Origin: Pedobacter metabolipauper
GTDB lineage: Bacteria > Bacteroidota > Bacteroidia > Sphingobacteriales > Sphingobacteriaceae
Assembly (NCBI RefSeq): GCF_004362715.1
Contig: NZ_SNYC01000003.1
Location: forward strand, 931,601-995,600
Length of the DNA stretch: 64,000 nucleotides
Direction: 5' to 3'
Part shown: piece after piece, positions 1 through 8,777 of the stretch
Layout of the letters: the number at the start of each line of letters is the position of its first letter
How positions within the stretch are numbered: the stretch's first letter is position 1
The notes under the pieces: generated by a model
Told to the model about the DNA's origin: nothing
The model's database searches: none
Seen by the model: only the letters and a program-made list of their open reading frames with translations
Program-made: the position numbers and the translations under genes

Positions 1-867
1 GTTCCACTATTTAAACAGCCCAAAAGATACCGGGCATGGCTTCTGTTTTTAGCGATCTTCTTATTCTTTTTTTTACTTCAAATATGGATCTTTAAGCTGC
101 TGATGTATATGGCACCTGCAATCAACGGCAATCCTGACTATACCTTTATGCGGATCTTAAATCGCAATTTTGGCAATTTCTTCGTTCCCCTCACCGTTTT
201 TATTGCATTCTATTACTTTATAGACATCTACGACCAGCAGAAAGGCATCCGGAACCTGGAACAGTTCAAGAGACAAAAGATCGCCTTGGAAAGCAGCTTT
301 TTAAAATCACAGGTAAACCCGCATTTCCTGTTCAATACCTTAAATAACATTTACGCACTCAGCTTAAAAAAATCTGAACAGACCCAGGTCATCATCGAAA
401 AGCTGGAATCCCTGCTGCACTACATGCTTTATGAGTGTAAATCAGATTTTGTGCCGCTTGAAAACGAATTTACGTTTGCAAACAGTTATATCGCCCTGGA
501 AAAACTTCGTCATAAGGAAGACCAGATCACGGTTACGGTAAATATTAAAGGGGGCTCGAAAGATAAGCAGATTGCACCGCTGCTGCTGATCAACTTTCTG
601 GAAAATGCATTTAAACATGGCACCAAAACGAGTTTCGGACAGTCATGGATCAATATGGATATTGAAACCAAAGATGATACAGTACACTTCAAACTGCAAA
701 ACAGTAAGCCATTTAACCAGCATGGACAGGCCATTACCGAATACAAGGGCGGCATCGGACTTAAAAATGTTCAGCGGAGACTGGAGATCCTCTATCCGAA
801 ACGTCACCAATTGACCATTAATAATGCAAAGGACAAGTTTGAGATCGATTTAATTATTAATTTGTAA
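1..867 (+). CDS. LytS-type sensor histidine kinase (5' end outside window)
   Basis: The reading frame is open from the first base (no start seen before the window edge), so the gene is truncated on the left. Hydrophobic stretches near the start (translated from bases 34-110 and again 170-225) are membrane helices. They are followed by a short coiled region and the His_kinase domain (PF06580 type) with the canonical acceptor motif VNPHFLFN around bases 316-340. The ATPase half has the N-box LINFLENAFKHG and a glycine-rich GGIGLKNVQRRL near the end. Proteins of this family phosphorylate LytTR-type response regulators; no regulator gene is visible, so the partner is probably upstream or elsewhere. 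The next gene starts 4 bp after the stop, so the two are probably co-transcribed. Family assignment is firm; the signal is unknown. Confidence 0.9.
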   Translation, partial: VPLFKQPKRYRAWLLFLAIFLFFFLLQIWIFKLLMYMAPAINGNPDYTFMRILNRNFGNFFVPLTVFIAFYYFIDIYDQQKGIRNLEQFKRQKIALESSFLKSQVNPHFLFNTLNNIYALSLKKSEQTQVIIEKLESLLHYMLYECKSDFVPLENEFTFANSYIALEKLRHKEDQITVTVNIKGGSKDKQIAPLLLINFLENAFKHGTKTSFGQSWINMDIETKDDTVHFKLQNSKPFNQHGQAITEYKGGIGLKNVQRRLEILYPKRHQLTINNAKDKFEIDLIINL

Positions 868-871
868 AGCG

Positions 872-1936
872 ATGGCCAATATTGTAGAATTAGAAATTAA
901 CAACAAGAACCGCTGGGTATATTTTACCAAGTACCGTTGGGTGGCACATGTGGGCTATTGGATCTGGGTTTTATTGGTAGGAACACTGATGGTTGTCACT
1001 GTTCCGATCACACCAAAAGTTATATTACATCATTTTATACTCGACAATCTAATCATTGCGTCCTTCTTTTATATCTATTGTTTATTTCTGATCCCTTATT
1101 TCTTTAAGCGGAACAAAAATGCAACGTTCTGGTTACTGGTTGTTTCCTGTATCCTGGTTTTTTGCGCAATTGATCTGGCTTTCAGCGAGAACTTTGTGCG
1201 GATGAGCAATCATAGTTTCCCAAAAGGTTATACACTTAAAGACAAATATTTTGATAACCTGTACGGCTATGTATTGAACTTTCTGATCTTCTCGGTGATC
1301 TTATTTTTCATGGAGAAGAATGAAGAAACACATACCCAGCTTGAGCTGGACAAAGAGAAAATGGAAATTGAGCAGGTAAAGCTGGATCTGCTAAAGACGA
1401 ACATCAGTCCTGATTTTTTAATGCGGTCATTAGGTCAGCTTAAAAAATCAGCAAGCAACCACGAAGAAAGTACTTCAGAATCCATCCTTACCTTTTCTGA
1501 TCTGCTCAGATACCGTTTATACAGCAATAAAAAAGAAGAAACGAGACTTACAGATGAGTTGAATGCCCTGCAAAGCTTTGTTCACTTTATCTCGTTAAAT
1601 CAAACCGAAAACAACCTGCAGGTCGTATTGAATGTACAGGGTGAAAGCACCAATAAATGCCTTGCCCCGCTTGCACTGGTCAATATCCTGGAACCCTTTT
1701 GTAAGGCAGTCTCCAATCAGCCCGTATCGCTCCAGATGATCCTTTTAATTGATGATGCAGAACTGACGCTCGAAATGGATTACAGCCTGAGGGCCAATGA
1801 GATCCTGCTGGCCGATCTGGAAAGCTATGGAAACAATTACAAACAGCTTAACGACGAAAGTATTAAATTCAGGTTTGAGAACTGCGAAGACGAACGCTGC
1901 CTCATCAGCCTTACCCTGCCACTTTTTACGTGTTAA
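872..1936 (+). CDS. Degenerate LytS-type kinase homologue (probable pseudokinase)
   Basis: This 354-residue protein has the same layout as its upstream neighbour: four hydrophobic segments in the first 150 residues, a charged linker, then a His_kinase-like region. The acceptor motif reads NISPDFLMRSL (about residue 176 on), so the phospho-accepting His of NPHFLFN is replaced by Asp. The N-box region reads LVNILEPFCKAV instead of LxNxLENAxKH, and no GxGLxN glycine-rich box is seen at the C-terminus. The frame is uninterrupted, so it is not a simple pseudogene. It starts 4 bp after the active-looking kinase. I infer a catalytically dead partner that may form heterodimers with, or modulate, the upstream kinase. 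An alternative is recent decay without frameshift. Confidence 0.8.
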   Translation: MANIVELEINNKNRWVYFTKYRWVAHVGYWIWVLLVGTLMVVTVPITPKVILHHFILDNLIIASFFYIYCLFLIPYFFKRNKNATFWLLVVSCILVFCAIDLAFSENFVRMSNHSFPKGYTLKDKYFDNLYGYVLNFLIFSVILFFMEKNEETHTQLELDKEKMEIEQVKLDLLKTNISPDFLMRSLGQLKKSASNHEESTSESILTFSDLLRYRLYSNKKEETRLTDELNALQSFVHFISLNQTENNLQVVLNVQGESTNKCLAPLALVNILEPFCKAVSNQPVSLQMILLIDDAELTLEMDYSLRANEILLADLESYGNNYKQLNDESIKFRFENCEDERCLISLTLPLFTC

Positions 1937-2005
1937 GGCTACGTGGTACTTATCTAAATGCCTTCAGTACAATTCTAATACTTAGTACAATTTAATGCCT
2001 GTTGG

Positions 2006-2284
2006 TCGCTTAACAAGCTAAGTTACTTATCATTATATTTAGTGTACTGGATTGCTGAACTCTCGTTGCTGGTTAACAAGCCAAGTTAGTTATCATTATA
2101 TATTTAGCGTACTGGATTACTGAACTCTCGTTGCTGGTTAACAAGCTAAGTTAATTATCTTCTAATACTTAGGTGCACTTTAACCCCTACTCGCTTAACA
2201 AGCTAAACTACTTATTATTAATATTAAGCATATTGGATTGCTAACCCTCCTTAGGTCGTTTAACAAGCTAAGATAATTATCATT
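2006..2284. repeat. Imperfect tandem repeat of about 64 bp, five units
   Basis: The core TTAACAAGC recurs at 2009, 2073, 2138, 2195 and 2260, with spacings of 64, 65, 57 and 65 bp. Each unit carries a related body (AAGTTA-TTATCATTATA, then TACTGGATT-CTGAACTC). Units 1-3 are the most alike; unit 3 to 4 has a diverged body. The block fills the gap between the kinase pair and galM. The units abut each other, so this is not a CRISPR array. Its function is unknown; it may be an intergenic repeat family. Confidence 0.8.
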
Positions 2285-2297
2285 AACTATGCCTGTA

Positions 2298-3350
2298 TTA
2301 TTCAATTTTACCTGTCAACTTCTCAATCTTAAAGATGGTCGTCTGCACGTAGTGTTCGCCGGGTCTTAATATGGTATTTGGAAAATCACTTACATTAACT
2401 GCATTTGGATGATGCTGTGTCTCTACGCAGAAGGCTTCAAAAGCTTTGTAATCCCGTCCGCCTTTACCATTCTTCACAGCCATGTGCTTAGCGGTATAAA
2501 AATGAGCTACAGGTTCTGTGGTATAAACAGAAAGTTTAAGTCCGCTGCCTTCTTCATAAGTTTCTGAAGCCAGGGTAAATTGCCCGGCCTGCTTATCCAG
2601 CACAAAAGACTGATCATAGCCATCTGCAGCATTCCAATCGGAACCAATTGCCTTAGGCGCTAAGAAATCATGTGAAGTACCTTCAACAGGAATTAACCGT
2701 CCGGTTGCTGAAAAATCAGCATCCTGCTCTAAATAATGACTGGCGGGCATTCTATGGATATGATTCGCCACAGAACCGCCATCGGCAGCCAGGTTAAAGT
2801 AACCGTGATGGGTAAGGTTAATCGCTGTAGCCTCATCTGTGCTTGCCTTATAATCCAGGATCAGTTCATCATCATCCGTCAGTTTAAAAGTAACCTGAAC
2901 GGTTAGATTACCGGGAAAATTTTCTTCACCTGCCGGACTGATATATTGCAGGGTTAAGCTTGGATCAATGGTAGACAATACATCCCATACTTTACGGTCG
3001 AAGCCTTCCAATCCGCCATGCAGACAATTCGGGCCATTGTTCAGTGCCAGTTGATGGGCTTTACCATCAATAGAGAAATTACCAGACTTAATGCGGTTGG
3101 CATAACGGCCAATCACGGCACCAAAATACGGATAGTTGCTGAGATAATCTTCAGAAGTATAGGCATCAAAATCATCAAAGCCTAAAACAATGTCCTGTTT
3201 TTCACCATGTTTATTGGTCACTATAAATGAGTTTACGATGGCACCGTAATTATAAATCTTCACATAAGTGCCGTGGGTATTGGTCAATTCAATCGCCAGC
3301 ACTTCTTTTCCATTGATAATTTTTCCGGTTTTTATTAAGTTGGTCTTCAT
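2298..3350 (-). CDS. galM: Aldose 1-epimerase (galactose mutarotase)
   Basis: Interconverts alpha and beta anomers of galactose before phosphorylation in the Leloir pathway; cytosolic, since no signal peptide is seen. The sequence has the family hallmarks: NGPNCLHGG with the substrate-binding His, LTHHGYFNL with the catalytic His region, and a C-terminal FEAFCVETQHHPNAVN containing the catalytic Glu. About 350 residues, the normal length. I chose the ATG at 3350 because it begins MKTNLIKTGKIINGKE, typical of the family; an in-frame start at 3383 would add 11 unconserved residues. It is divergent from galK, and the 156-bp gap holds a direct repeat that may control both genes. Confidence 0.93.
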   Translation of the reverse strand: MKTNLIKTGKIINGKEVLAIELTNTHGTYVKIYNYGAIVNSFIVTNKHGEKQDIVLGFDDFDAYTSEDYLSNYPYFGAVIGRYANRIKSGNFSIDGKAHQLALNNGPNCLHGGLEGFDRKVWDVLSTIDPSLTLQYISPAGEENFPGNLTVQVTFKLTDDDELILDYKASTDEATAINLTHHGYFNLAADGGSVANHIHRMPASHYLEQDADFSATGRLIPVEGTSHDFLAPKAIGSDWNAADGYDQSFVLDKQAGQFTLASETYEEGSGLKLSVYTTEPVAHFYTAKHMAVKNGKGGRDYKAFEAFCVETQHHPNAVNVSDFPNTILRPGEHYVQTTIFKIEKLTGKIE

Positions 3351-3430
3351 TGTTCTATCTTGATAATTATTTGGTTGATGCACTTATAGGATTCGGATCA
3401 GAATTGTATCTTAGAGCCCTTTGATAATTG

Positions 3431-3467
3431 AAACAATACTATCAATTATTTAAACAATACTATCAAT
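3431..3467. promoter_or_regulatory. Exact 16-bp direct repeat between galM and galK (possible operator)
   Basis: AAACAATACTATCAAT occurs at 3431-3446 and again at 3452-3467, exactly 21 bp apart (two helical turns). It sits 40 bp before the galK start and 81 bp before the galM start. Two same-face direct half-sites suit an AraC-like or other regulator that binds tandem sites. No regulator gene is adjacent. The repeat is observed; the operator role is inferred. Confidence 0.5.
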
Positions 3468-3506
3468 ACTTTATTTAAATCTGAAACATTAATTTAAAAT
3501 ATTACA

Positions 3507-4658
3507 ATGAAAGCGGAATTGGACCACAAATTCTCAGAGCGATACAAACACGAAGCTACAGCACACTATTTTACACCAGGACGCGTAAATTTAATCGGAG
3601 AACATATTGACTATAACGGCGGGCTGGTAATGCCATGTGCCATCACCATGGGTACCTGGCTGGTTATTGCGCCAAACGATCAAAAGGTAATCCGTTTTAA
3701 GAGTTTAAACTTTGAAGAAGAAGCTGAATTTGAATTAAAATCAGCATACACCAAAACCGGCCCTGAATGGTACAATTATCCGTTGGGCGTATTTCATGAG
3801 ATCTTAAAAGACCACCAGATCCATACCGGTCTGGATTTGCTCTTCTTTGGTAACATCCCTATCGGTACAGGCCTCTCCTCTTCGGCGTCTATCGAAGTGG
3901 TGATGGCTTACGCGCTAAATGATTATTTTGATCTTGGAATGGAACGCATCCAGCTTCCTATACTTGCTAAAAAGGTAGAGAATGATTTCATCGGATTAAA
4001 CTCCGGCATCATGGACCAGTTTGCTGTTGCGTTTGGTGAAACCCATAAAGCGATTGTCTTAAACTGTGATACCTTAAAATATAAGATTGTAGATTGCAAT
4101 TTAGGTGAGTATTCACTGGCAATCATCAATACGAATAAGCCGCGTAAGCTGGCAGAATCGAAATATAACGAACGCGTTTCGGAATGCCAGACTGCTTTGG
4201 CACAGTTAAACCAGGAAATTAAACTGAATAACCTGTGCGAACTGACTGCCGATAAATTTGCATTGCACAGTCACCTGATCACCGATCCAACAGTTTTAAA
4301 GCGTGCTACCCACGTGATCAATGAAAATGACCGCGTTAACCATGCTGCTAAAGCCCTTAATGATGGCGATTTGGAAGAATTTGGACGTTTAATGTACGCT
4401 TCACACCAGTCGCTGAAAGATCTTTACGAAGTTACCGGCGTTGAACTGGATACTGTGGTTAACTTCTGTACAGATTACGAACACATTATTGGTGCAAGGA
4501 TGACGGGTGCCGGATTTGGCGGATGTGCAATTGCCCTGCTTAAAAAAGGCCAGGAAGAAGATTTTACAAAGCAGCTAACAGATTATTATACGGAGCAGAT
4601 TGGCTATGCACCAGTGGTATATATCAGTGAAATAGGAAACGGCGCATCAGCGATATAA
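3507..4658 (+). CDS. galK: Galactokinase
   Basis: ATP-dependent phosphorylation of alpha-D-galactose to galactose 1-phosphate (Leloir pathway, cytosol). It is a GHMP kinase of 383 residues, the usual length. The galactokinase signature GRVNLIGEHIDYNGG lies at about residues 25-39, the ATP-binding loop IGTGLSSSASIE at about 118-129, and the C-terminal GHMP motif MTGAGFGGCAIAL at about 331-343. It is divergent from galM. A TTG-initiated RNA methyltransferase gene starts 11 bp after its stop and is probably co-transcribed. No galT or sugar transporter is present nearby. Confidence 0.96.
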   Translation: MKAELDHKFSERYKHEATAHYFTPGRVNLIGEHIDYNGGLVMPCAITMGTWLVIAPNDQKVIRFKSLNFEEEAEFELKSAYTKTGPEWYNYPLGVFHEILKDHQIHTGLDLLFFGNIPIGTGLSSSASIEVVMAYALNDYFDLGMERIQLPILAKKVENDFIGLNSGIMDQFAVAFGETHKAIVLNCDTLKYKIVDCNLGEYSLAIINTNKPRKLAESKYNERVSECQTALAQLNQEIKLNNLCELTADKFALHSHLITDPTVLKRATHVINENDRVNHAAKALNDGDLEEFGRLMYASHQSLKDLYEVTGVELDTVVNFCTDYEHIIGARMTGAGFGGCAIALLKKGQEEDFTKQLTDYYTEQIGYAPVVYISEIGNGASAI

Positions 4659-4669
4659 ATAGCACACCA

Positions 4670-5200
4670 TTGAAGAAATTAAAATTAGATGAACTGAACC
4701 GCGTTGGCATTCAGGAATTCAAAGACCAGGATAAATTACCGGTAGTTGTGGTGCTGGACAATGTGCGCAGCATGCACAACATTGGTTCTGTTTTCAGAAC
4801 CTCAGACGGATTCTCTATAGAGAAACTGTATCTGTGCGGCATTTCTGCGCAGCCACCACACCGGGAAATTGAAAAAACAGCATTGGGAGCTACACAGTCT
4901 GTAGCCTGGGCCCATTTTGAAAGTACACTGGATGCAGTTGCAGATCTTCGTGAAAAAGGATACGAGATCATTGCCATTGAACAAGCTTCCGGCAGTACAA
5001 TGCTGAATACGTTTAAACCGGCAACGGATAAGAAATACGCATTAATTTTTGGTAATGAAGTGAATGGAGTTAGCGATGAAGTGATGGCGCAAATTGATGA
5101 ATGCATTGAGATCCCACAGTTTGGCACCAAACATTCCTTCAATATTGTCATCTCCGCAGGAATTGTACTTTGGGATTTCTTTGCTAAATTGAGGTTGTAA
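4670..5200 (+). CDS. SpoU/TrmH-family RNA 2'-O-methyltransferase
   Basis: SAM-dependent ribose methylation of tRNA or rRNA; the exact target cannot be read from the sequence. The SPOUT-fold motifs are present: VVLDNVRSMHNIGSVFRT (motif 1) near residues 25-42, FGNEVNGVS (motif 2) near 126-134, and IPQFGTKHSFNIVISAGI (motif 3) near 147-164. The protein is 176 residues and lacks the N-terminal substrate-binding domain of larger members. The only reasonable start is TTG at 4670, because the next in-frame Met lies inside motif 1. It lies 11 bp after galK and ends before a strong terminator, so it closes that operon. Confidence 0.88.
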   Translation: MKKLKLDELNRVGIQEFKDQDKLPVVVVLDNVRSMHNIGSVFRTSDGFSIEKLYLCGISAQPPHREIEKTALGATQSVAWAHFESTLDAVADLREKGYEIIAIEQASGSTMLNTFKPATDKKYALIFGNEVNGVSDEVMAQIDECIEIPQFGTKHSFNIVISAGIVLWDFFAKLRL

Positions 5201-5254
5201 AATCATCTGATATTATATCGATGTGTGGATAAGTTTATGCTGATTTTCTCACTT

Positions 5255-5280
5255 AAAGCCCCTTAATTGGGGCTTTTTTA
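5255..5280 (+). terminator. Rho-independent terminator after galK-methyltransferase
   Basis: Perfect 8-bp stem AAAGCCCC / GGGGCTTT (5255-5262 with 5269-5276), a 6-nt TTAATT loop and a T run to 5279. It lies 55 bp after the methyltransferase stop. Confidence 0.88.
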
Positions 5281-5349
5281 TTTATCTGTGCTCTTTATCA
5301 CCCCATTTTCAAGCCCTTTCCGAATAATCTATTAACCTATTTTTTGTTG

Positions 5350-5386
5350 TTTGACTTTTATTTATGTAGTTAACTACGTATATTTG
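5350..5386 (+). promoter_or_regulatory. Promoter of the GNAT-marR operon with embedded palindrome
   Basis: A perfect Bacteroidota -7 box TATATTTG is at 5379-5386. A TTTG at 5350-5353 is the best -33 candidate, though its 25-bp spacing is a little long. Between them lies the perfect 12-bp palindrome GTAGTTAACTAC (5366-5377), whose flanks are partly symmetrical. A protein bound there would block the polymerase. Since a MarR gene is the second gene of this operon, autorepression is the natural inference. Confidence 0.65.
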
Positions 5387-5409
5387 AACATAAATAAAGA
5401 TTGAAATAT

Positions 5410-5910
5410 ATGAATACGATCAATTTAACCATCGCCCCTATATTCAATGACGATTGCAAACCCGCTATCGATTTGATATTACCTATCCAGCAAATTGAAT
5501 TTAATGTTCCGGTTACCATTGAAGATCAACCCGACCTGCTGGATATTGAAGCCAATTATCACCAGGCCGGCGGCAATTTTTGGGGCGCGAAGATAAATAA
5601 CGAACTGGTTGGTACAATTGCTTTGCTGAATACCGGGCACAATGCGGGAGCTCTCCGCAAAATGTTTGTAAAAAAAGAGTTCAGGGGCAAGGAATATGGC
5701 ATAGCACAACAATTACTCGAAACCCTGATCACTTACTGTCGTGAAAAAAATATAAACGATATATACCTTGGGACTGTGGACATGTTAAAGGCAGCACACC
5801 GGTTTTATGAGAAAAACAGTTTTAATCATATAGAAGCAACCGATCTCCCATCCTATTTTCCAAGGATGATGGCCGACAATAAATTTTATCACTTACATTT
5901 AAATGTTTAA
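5410..5910 (+). CDS. GNAT-family N-acetyltransferase
   Basis: Transfers an acetyl group from acetyl-CoA to an unknown amine substrate. The acetyl-CoA-binding region reads LRKMFVKKEFRGKEYGIA (core R/Q-x-x-G-x-G/A replaced by RGKEYG), preceded by a beta-strand pair NELVGTIAL and followed by YLGTVDMLKAAHRFYEKNSF, typical GNAT C-terminal elements. About 166 residues. I chose the ATG at 5410 over an in-frame TTG at 5401. A MarR regulator gene starts 10 bp after the stop, so the pair forms an operon. The combination resembles GNAT-MarR fusions seen in other bacteria, split here into two proteins. Confidence 0.87.
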   Translation: MNTINLTIAPIFNDDCKPAIDLILPIQQIEFNVPVTIEDQPDLLDIEANYHQAGGNFWGAKINNELVGTIALLNTGHNAGALRKMFVKKEFRGKEYGIAQQLLETLITYCREKNINDIYLGTVDMLKAAHRFYEKNSFNHIEATDLPSYFPRMMADNKFYHLHLNV

Positions 5911-5920
5911 ATAAAACCTA

Positions 5921-6403
5921 ATGAATGTAATTGATGAATCGGGTATATTGGCAATTTCTACCAGGCTGCAACGCCTGAGCGAACAGATCAGGAAAGAGGG
6001 TTTCCTGGTTTATGCCGCAAATGGAATCACCTTTGAGCCAAAGTGGTTCCCGGTGATCTATACGCTGCATCTTAAACCTGTATTAAGCGTGGTTGAACTG
6101 GCTGCCGAAATTGGCTATACCCACCCATCTACCATTACCTTGTTAAAAGAGCTGGAAAAGGAAAAGCTGATCCGATCGAAGAAGGATAAACATGATGAAC
6201 GCAAACGATTACTGCAATTATCGGATAAAGGGAAAAAACTGGTTGAGCAAATGCAGCCTGTTTGGGGAATAATTATCGCAGCAATTACCGAACTGACCGA
6301 TACGCAAAACAACCTGATGAAAGCCATTGTTGAAGTTGAACAGCAATTACAGGATCAGAGTTTTTTTGAAAGGGCAAAGGCAATAATGAGGAAAGGTCAT
6401 TAA
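5921..6403 (+). CDS. MarR-family transcriptional regulator
   Basis: 160-residue winged-helix protein. The DNA-binding region includes LSVVELAAEIGYTHPSTITL (helix-turn-helix) followed by LLKELEKEKLIRSKKDKHDERKRLLQLSDKG, the wing with the conserved DxR(K)R. Flanking helices suit dimerisation. It is the second gene after the acetyltransferase and probably controls the operon through the GTAGTTAACTAC palindrome in the upstream promoter. The ligand is unknown. Target assignment is an inference from position. Confidence 0.9.
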   Translation: MNVIDESGILAISTRLQRLSEQIRKEGFLVYAANGITFEPKWFPVIYTLHLKPVLSVVELAAEIGYTHPSTITLLKELEKEKLIRSKKDKHDERKRLLQLSDKGKKLVEQMQPVWGIIIAAITELTDTQNNLMKAIVEVEQQLQDQSFFERAKAIMRKGH

Positions 6404-6505
6404 TTCACGCGTACGGTCAGCAATCTTTCAGATCGATTTTAGTATTTCTCCTAACAAGTAGCAGTTGCTATTTTTTTGTTTAAATTGGGGCTTTAAAGAT
6501 GTGCA

Positions 6506-7162
6506 ATGGAAAATACCTTATTAAAAAAACTGTATTTCAAACCTGGATTTAAGGTTTTACTTTTAAATGCTCCTGAGCAGCCTGATACATTATTGGGTGA
6601 TACTTCATCAATCAGCTTTGTTAACGATCATAATTCGGACTTTAACGGCCTGCTGACCTTCATAAAGAATAGTACTCAACTTGCAGAGGAACTAAATGTA
6701 TGGGCAACCAAATTAACAGCCGGACAGGTAGTTTGGGTTGCCTATCCTAAGAAAAGCTCCGGGATCGTTACCGACTTAAAAATGGAGAAATGGAAAGAGC
6801 TTGATGCACACCAGCTATCACCATGCGGATCTGCAGCCATTGACGATACCTGGTCGGCATTACGAATTAAGCCGGTTGACGATGTAAAACGTTCGGGCGT
6901 AGGCAACAGCCAGATCAAGGAAAATGAATTTGCAGAATTTATTGATGTAGAAAATAAAAAGGTAAACGTACCACCAGACTTGTCGAGGCTTTTCTTACAA
7001 CATCCGCAAGCCCAGGAGTTCTTTCAAAAGCTCGCTTACTCGCATCAAAAAGAATATGTGCTTTGGATCCTCACTGCAAAACAGGAAGCTACCCGAACCA
7101 CAAGGCTGCAGAAAACAATTGAGATGCTGCTAACTGAGAAAAAGAATCCTACAGCAAAATAA
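6506..7162 (+). CDS. Two-part protein with C-terminal YdeI/OmdA-like domain
   Basis: 218 residues, no signal peptide or membrane segment. The N-terminal about 130 residues (KPGFKVLLLNAPE, later WVAYPKKSSGIVTDL and DTWSALRIKP) resemble the DUF3052-like domain. The C-terminal part, VPPDLSRLF followed by KLAYSHQKEYVLWILTAKQ and RLQKTIEML, matches the bacteriocin-protection YdeI/OmpD-associated family (PF13376 type). No biochemical function is established for the combination. It is a single gene convergent with the TlpA-like gene; only 5 bp separate their ends. Confidence 0.75.
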   Translation: MENTLLKKLYFKPGFKVLLLNAPEQPDTLLGDTSSISFVNDHNSDFNGLLTFIKNSTQLAEELNVWATKLTAGQVVWVAYPKKSSGIVTDLKMEKWKELDAHQLSPCGSAAIDDTWSALRIKPVDDVKRSGVGNSQIKENEFAEFIDVENKKVNVPPDLSRLFLQHPQAQEFFQKLAYSHQKEYVLWILTAKQEATRTTRLQKTIEMLLTEKKNPTAK

Positions 7163-7167
7163 TAAAT

Positions 7168-8643
7168 TTATAAATACTTGCTGATCTCTGCGTACAGATT
7201 ATCTTTATCACCAGGCCGTTTGGCATTATCCTGAACGATGAGACCATTCTTGACGATCAGGTATCTTGGTATCGCATAACTTTTTCCGTCCCAGAACTTA
7301 TTCATCAAATCCTGTCGAAGGCTGGTTGTGGTACGAACATGGTTCCCACTAAGATCGTAAAATTTGATCATGTCTTTCCATTGCTTGTCTGCCTGATCAC
7401 CGTCCATAGAAATGTAAAGCATCTCCACATTCTTGGCTGCCAGAAATTTCTTTAGCTCCGGATTAAATGCAAATTCTGCTTTACACGGACTGCACCAGGT
7501 TGCCCACATGTCTATATACACTGTTTTACCTTTAAATGGAGCTATGAGCTGTTCAAATGAATTAATTGAAGCACTTGCCAGTAAAGTCTGGTTAGACTTA
7601 AATGTTTCCGTAGCTTTAGCATGATAGGCAATAATTTCATCTGCTAAAGGAGAAATGTAAGGATTGTATGGGCTTTCCGGATATGTCGTTTTAAATTTCT
7701 CATACAATTTGACAAGCTGAGGTTCATATTGCTTCTGCATCGCTTCTTCAAAGATGTATCTGGCCTGAAGATATTCTAACGCTTTCCCCTTAAAATTCGC
7801 TGCGAAACCATTATAATACTTATCAAACCGGTTTTCAGGAGTAAACGGATCCTGATCATAGGTGCCATTCTTTTTTGGAAGATACATTAACCTGTACCAT
7901 GAAACATAGTCTTTGGCATAATCGAAAAAATCAGGCGCAGCAATATCCAAATCACCTGTAAGCGGATATTTTTTAAACACTACTTCCCAGCCATTTTCAA
8001 AGTCTTTATCCAGGGTGGCTTTGTAATCCGGATGCGCAGGCTTATACGTTGTACGTGCATACTGAGCGGTAATCAATGATACCGACACGGCTGCATAATA
8101 ATAAGTTAAATCGCGTTTAGCCTGACGATAATATGCTGGACTTATCTTTTTTAACGCAAGCAAAGAATCAAACTTCGAGATATCCTTTTGCAGATCTTTG
8201 TCGACCAATTTGATTGCCCCTGCAAAAGAGCTGTCTTTCTTAAGGTACATGCGCGACTTATTCTGATAATAAGGACGATCAAGCGTTCTGGAAAATAAGA
8301 TTCCTTCCGCATTTGTTCCTTGAATTTTTACGATCTGATCTTTACCTGTTGCATCAACATCAATCTGCAGGCTCTGACCAGGCTCAACAAAAACACTTTG
8401 GCTCTTGCCATTATTAACCAGGTATATCTTACCTGCCGTATTCATCGTATTAGGGATCTTTACACTATGATTTGCATCCAGTGTAAAACGTTTAGAATTA
8501 TCGAACCAGGAAAAATCGACGCCATTTACCGGGTAAATCACTTTCACTACAGAATCCGGACTTCCTGTAATGGTCACATTTATAGATTGAGCGTTTACGA
8601 ACTGGCAGCTTATTAAAGCAAAGAGGAACAGGATCTTTCTCAT
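7168..8643 (-). CDS. Secreted TlpA-like thioredoxin-family protein
   Basis: 491 residues with a clear signal peptide (MRKILFLFALISCQFVNAQ). A long N-terminal and helical middle region (about 360 residues) precedes a C-terminal thioredoxin fold with the active site MWATWCSPCKAEF at about residues 378-390, followed by LYISMDGD and a cis-Pro IPRYLIV. Such Bacteroidota proteins are periplasmic thiol-disulfide reductases of the TlpA/ResA/DUF4369 type. No redox partner is adjacent, so the substrate is unknown. Confidence 0.87.
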   Translation of the reverse strand: MRKILFLFALISCQFVNAQSINVTITGSPDSVVKVIYPVNGVDFSWFDNSKRFTLDANHSVKIPNTMNTAGKIYLVNNGKSQSVFVEPGQSLQIDVDATGKDQIVKIQGTNAEGILFSRTLDRPYYQNKSRMYLKKDSSFAGAIKLVDKDLQKDISKFDSLLALKKISPAYYRQAKRDLTYYYAAVSVSLITAQYARTTYKPAHPDYKATLDKDFENGWEVVFKKYPLTGDLDIAAPDFFDYAKDYVSWYRLMYLPKKNGTYDQDPFTPENRFDKYYNGFAANFKGKALEYLQARYIFEEAMQKQYEPQLVKLYEKFKTTYPESPYNPYISPLADEIIAYHAKATETFKSNQTLLASASINSFEQLIAPFKGKTVYIDMWATWCSPCKAEFAFNPELKKFLAAKNVEMLYISMDGDQADKQWKDMIKFYDLSGNHVRTTTSLRQDLMNKFWDGKSYAIPRYLIVKNGLIVQDNAKRPGDKDNLYAEISKYL

Positions 8644-8777
8644 ATCAAACGTTTTTATAAAGATAATAATTTGTGATTTATTATCAAGAAATTGATAATC
8701 ATCATTTTAAGCATATTGCATTACATCAATTAGAAATCTTATCCAATTGATATCATTTAAAATGCCATCTCTATTTA

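Noticed and set aside
2006..2284. Tandem repeat taken as a CRISPR array
   Set aside because: Units of about 64 bp abut each other with only small divergence; there are no unique spacers of 30-40 bp and no cas genes.
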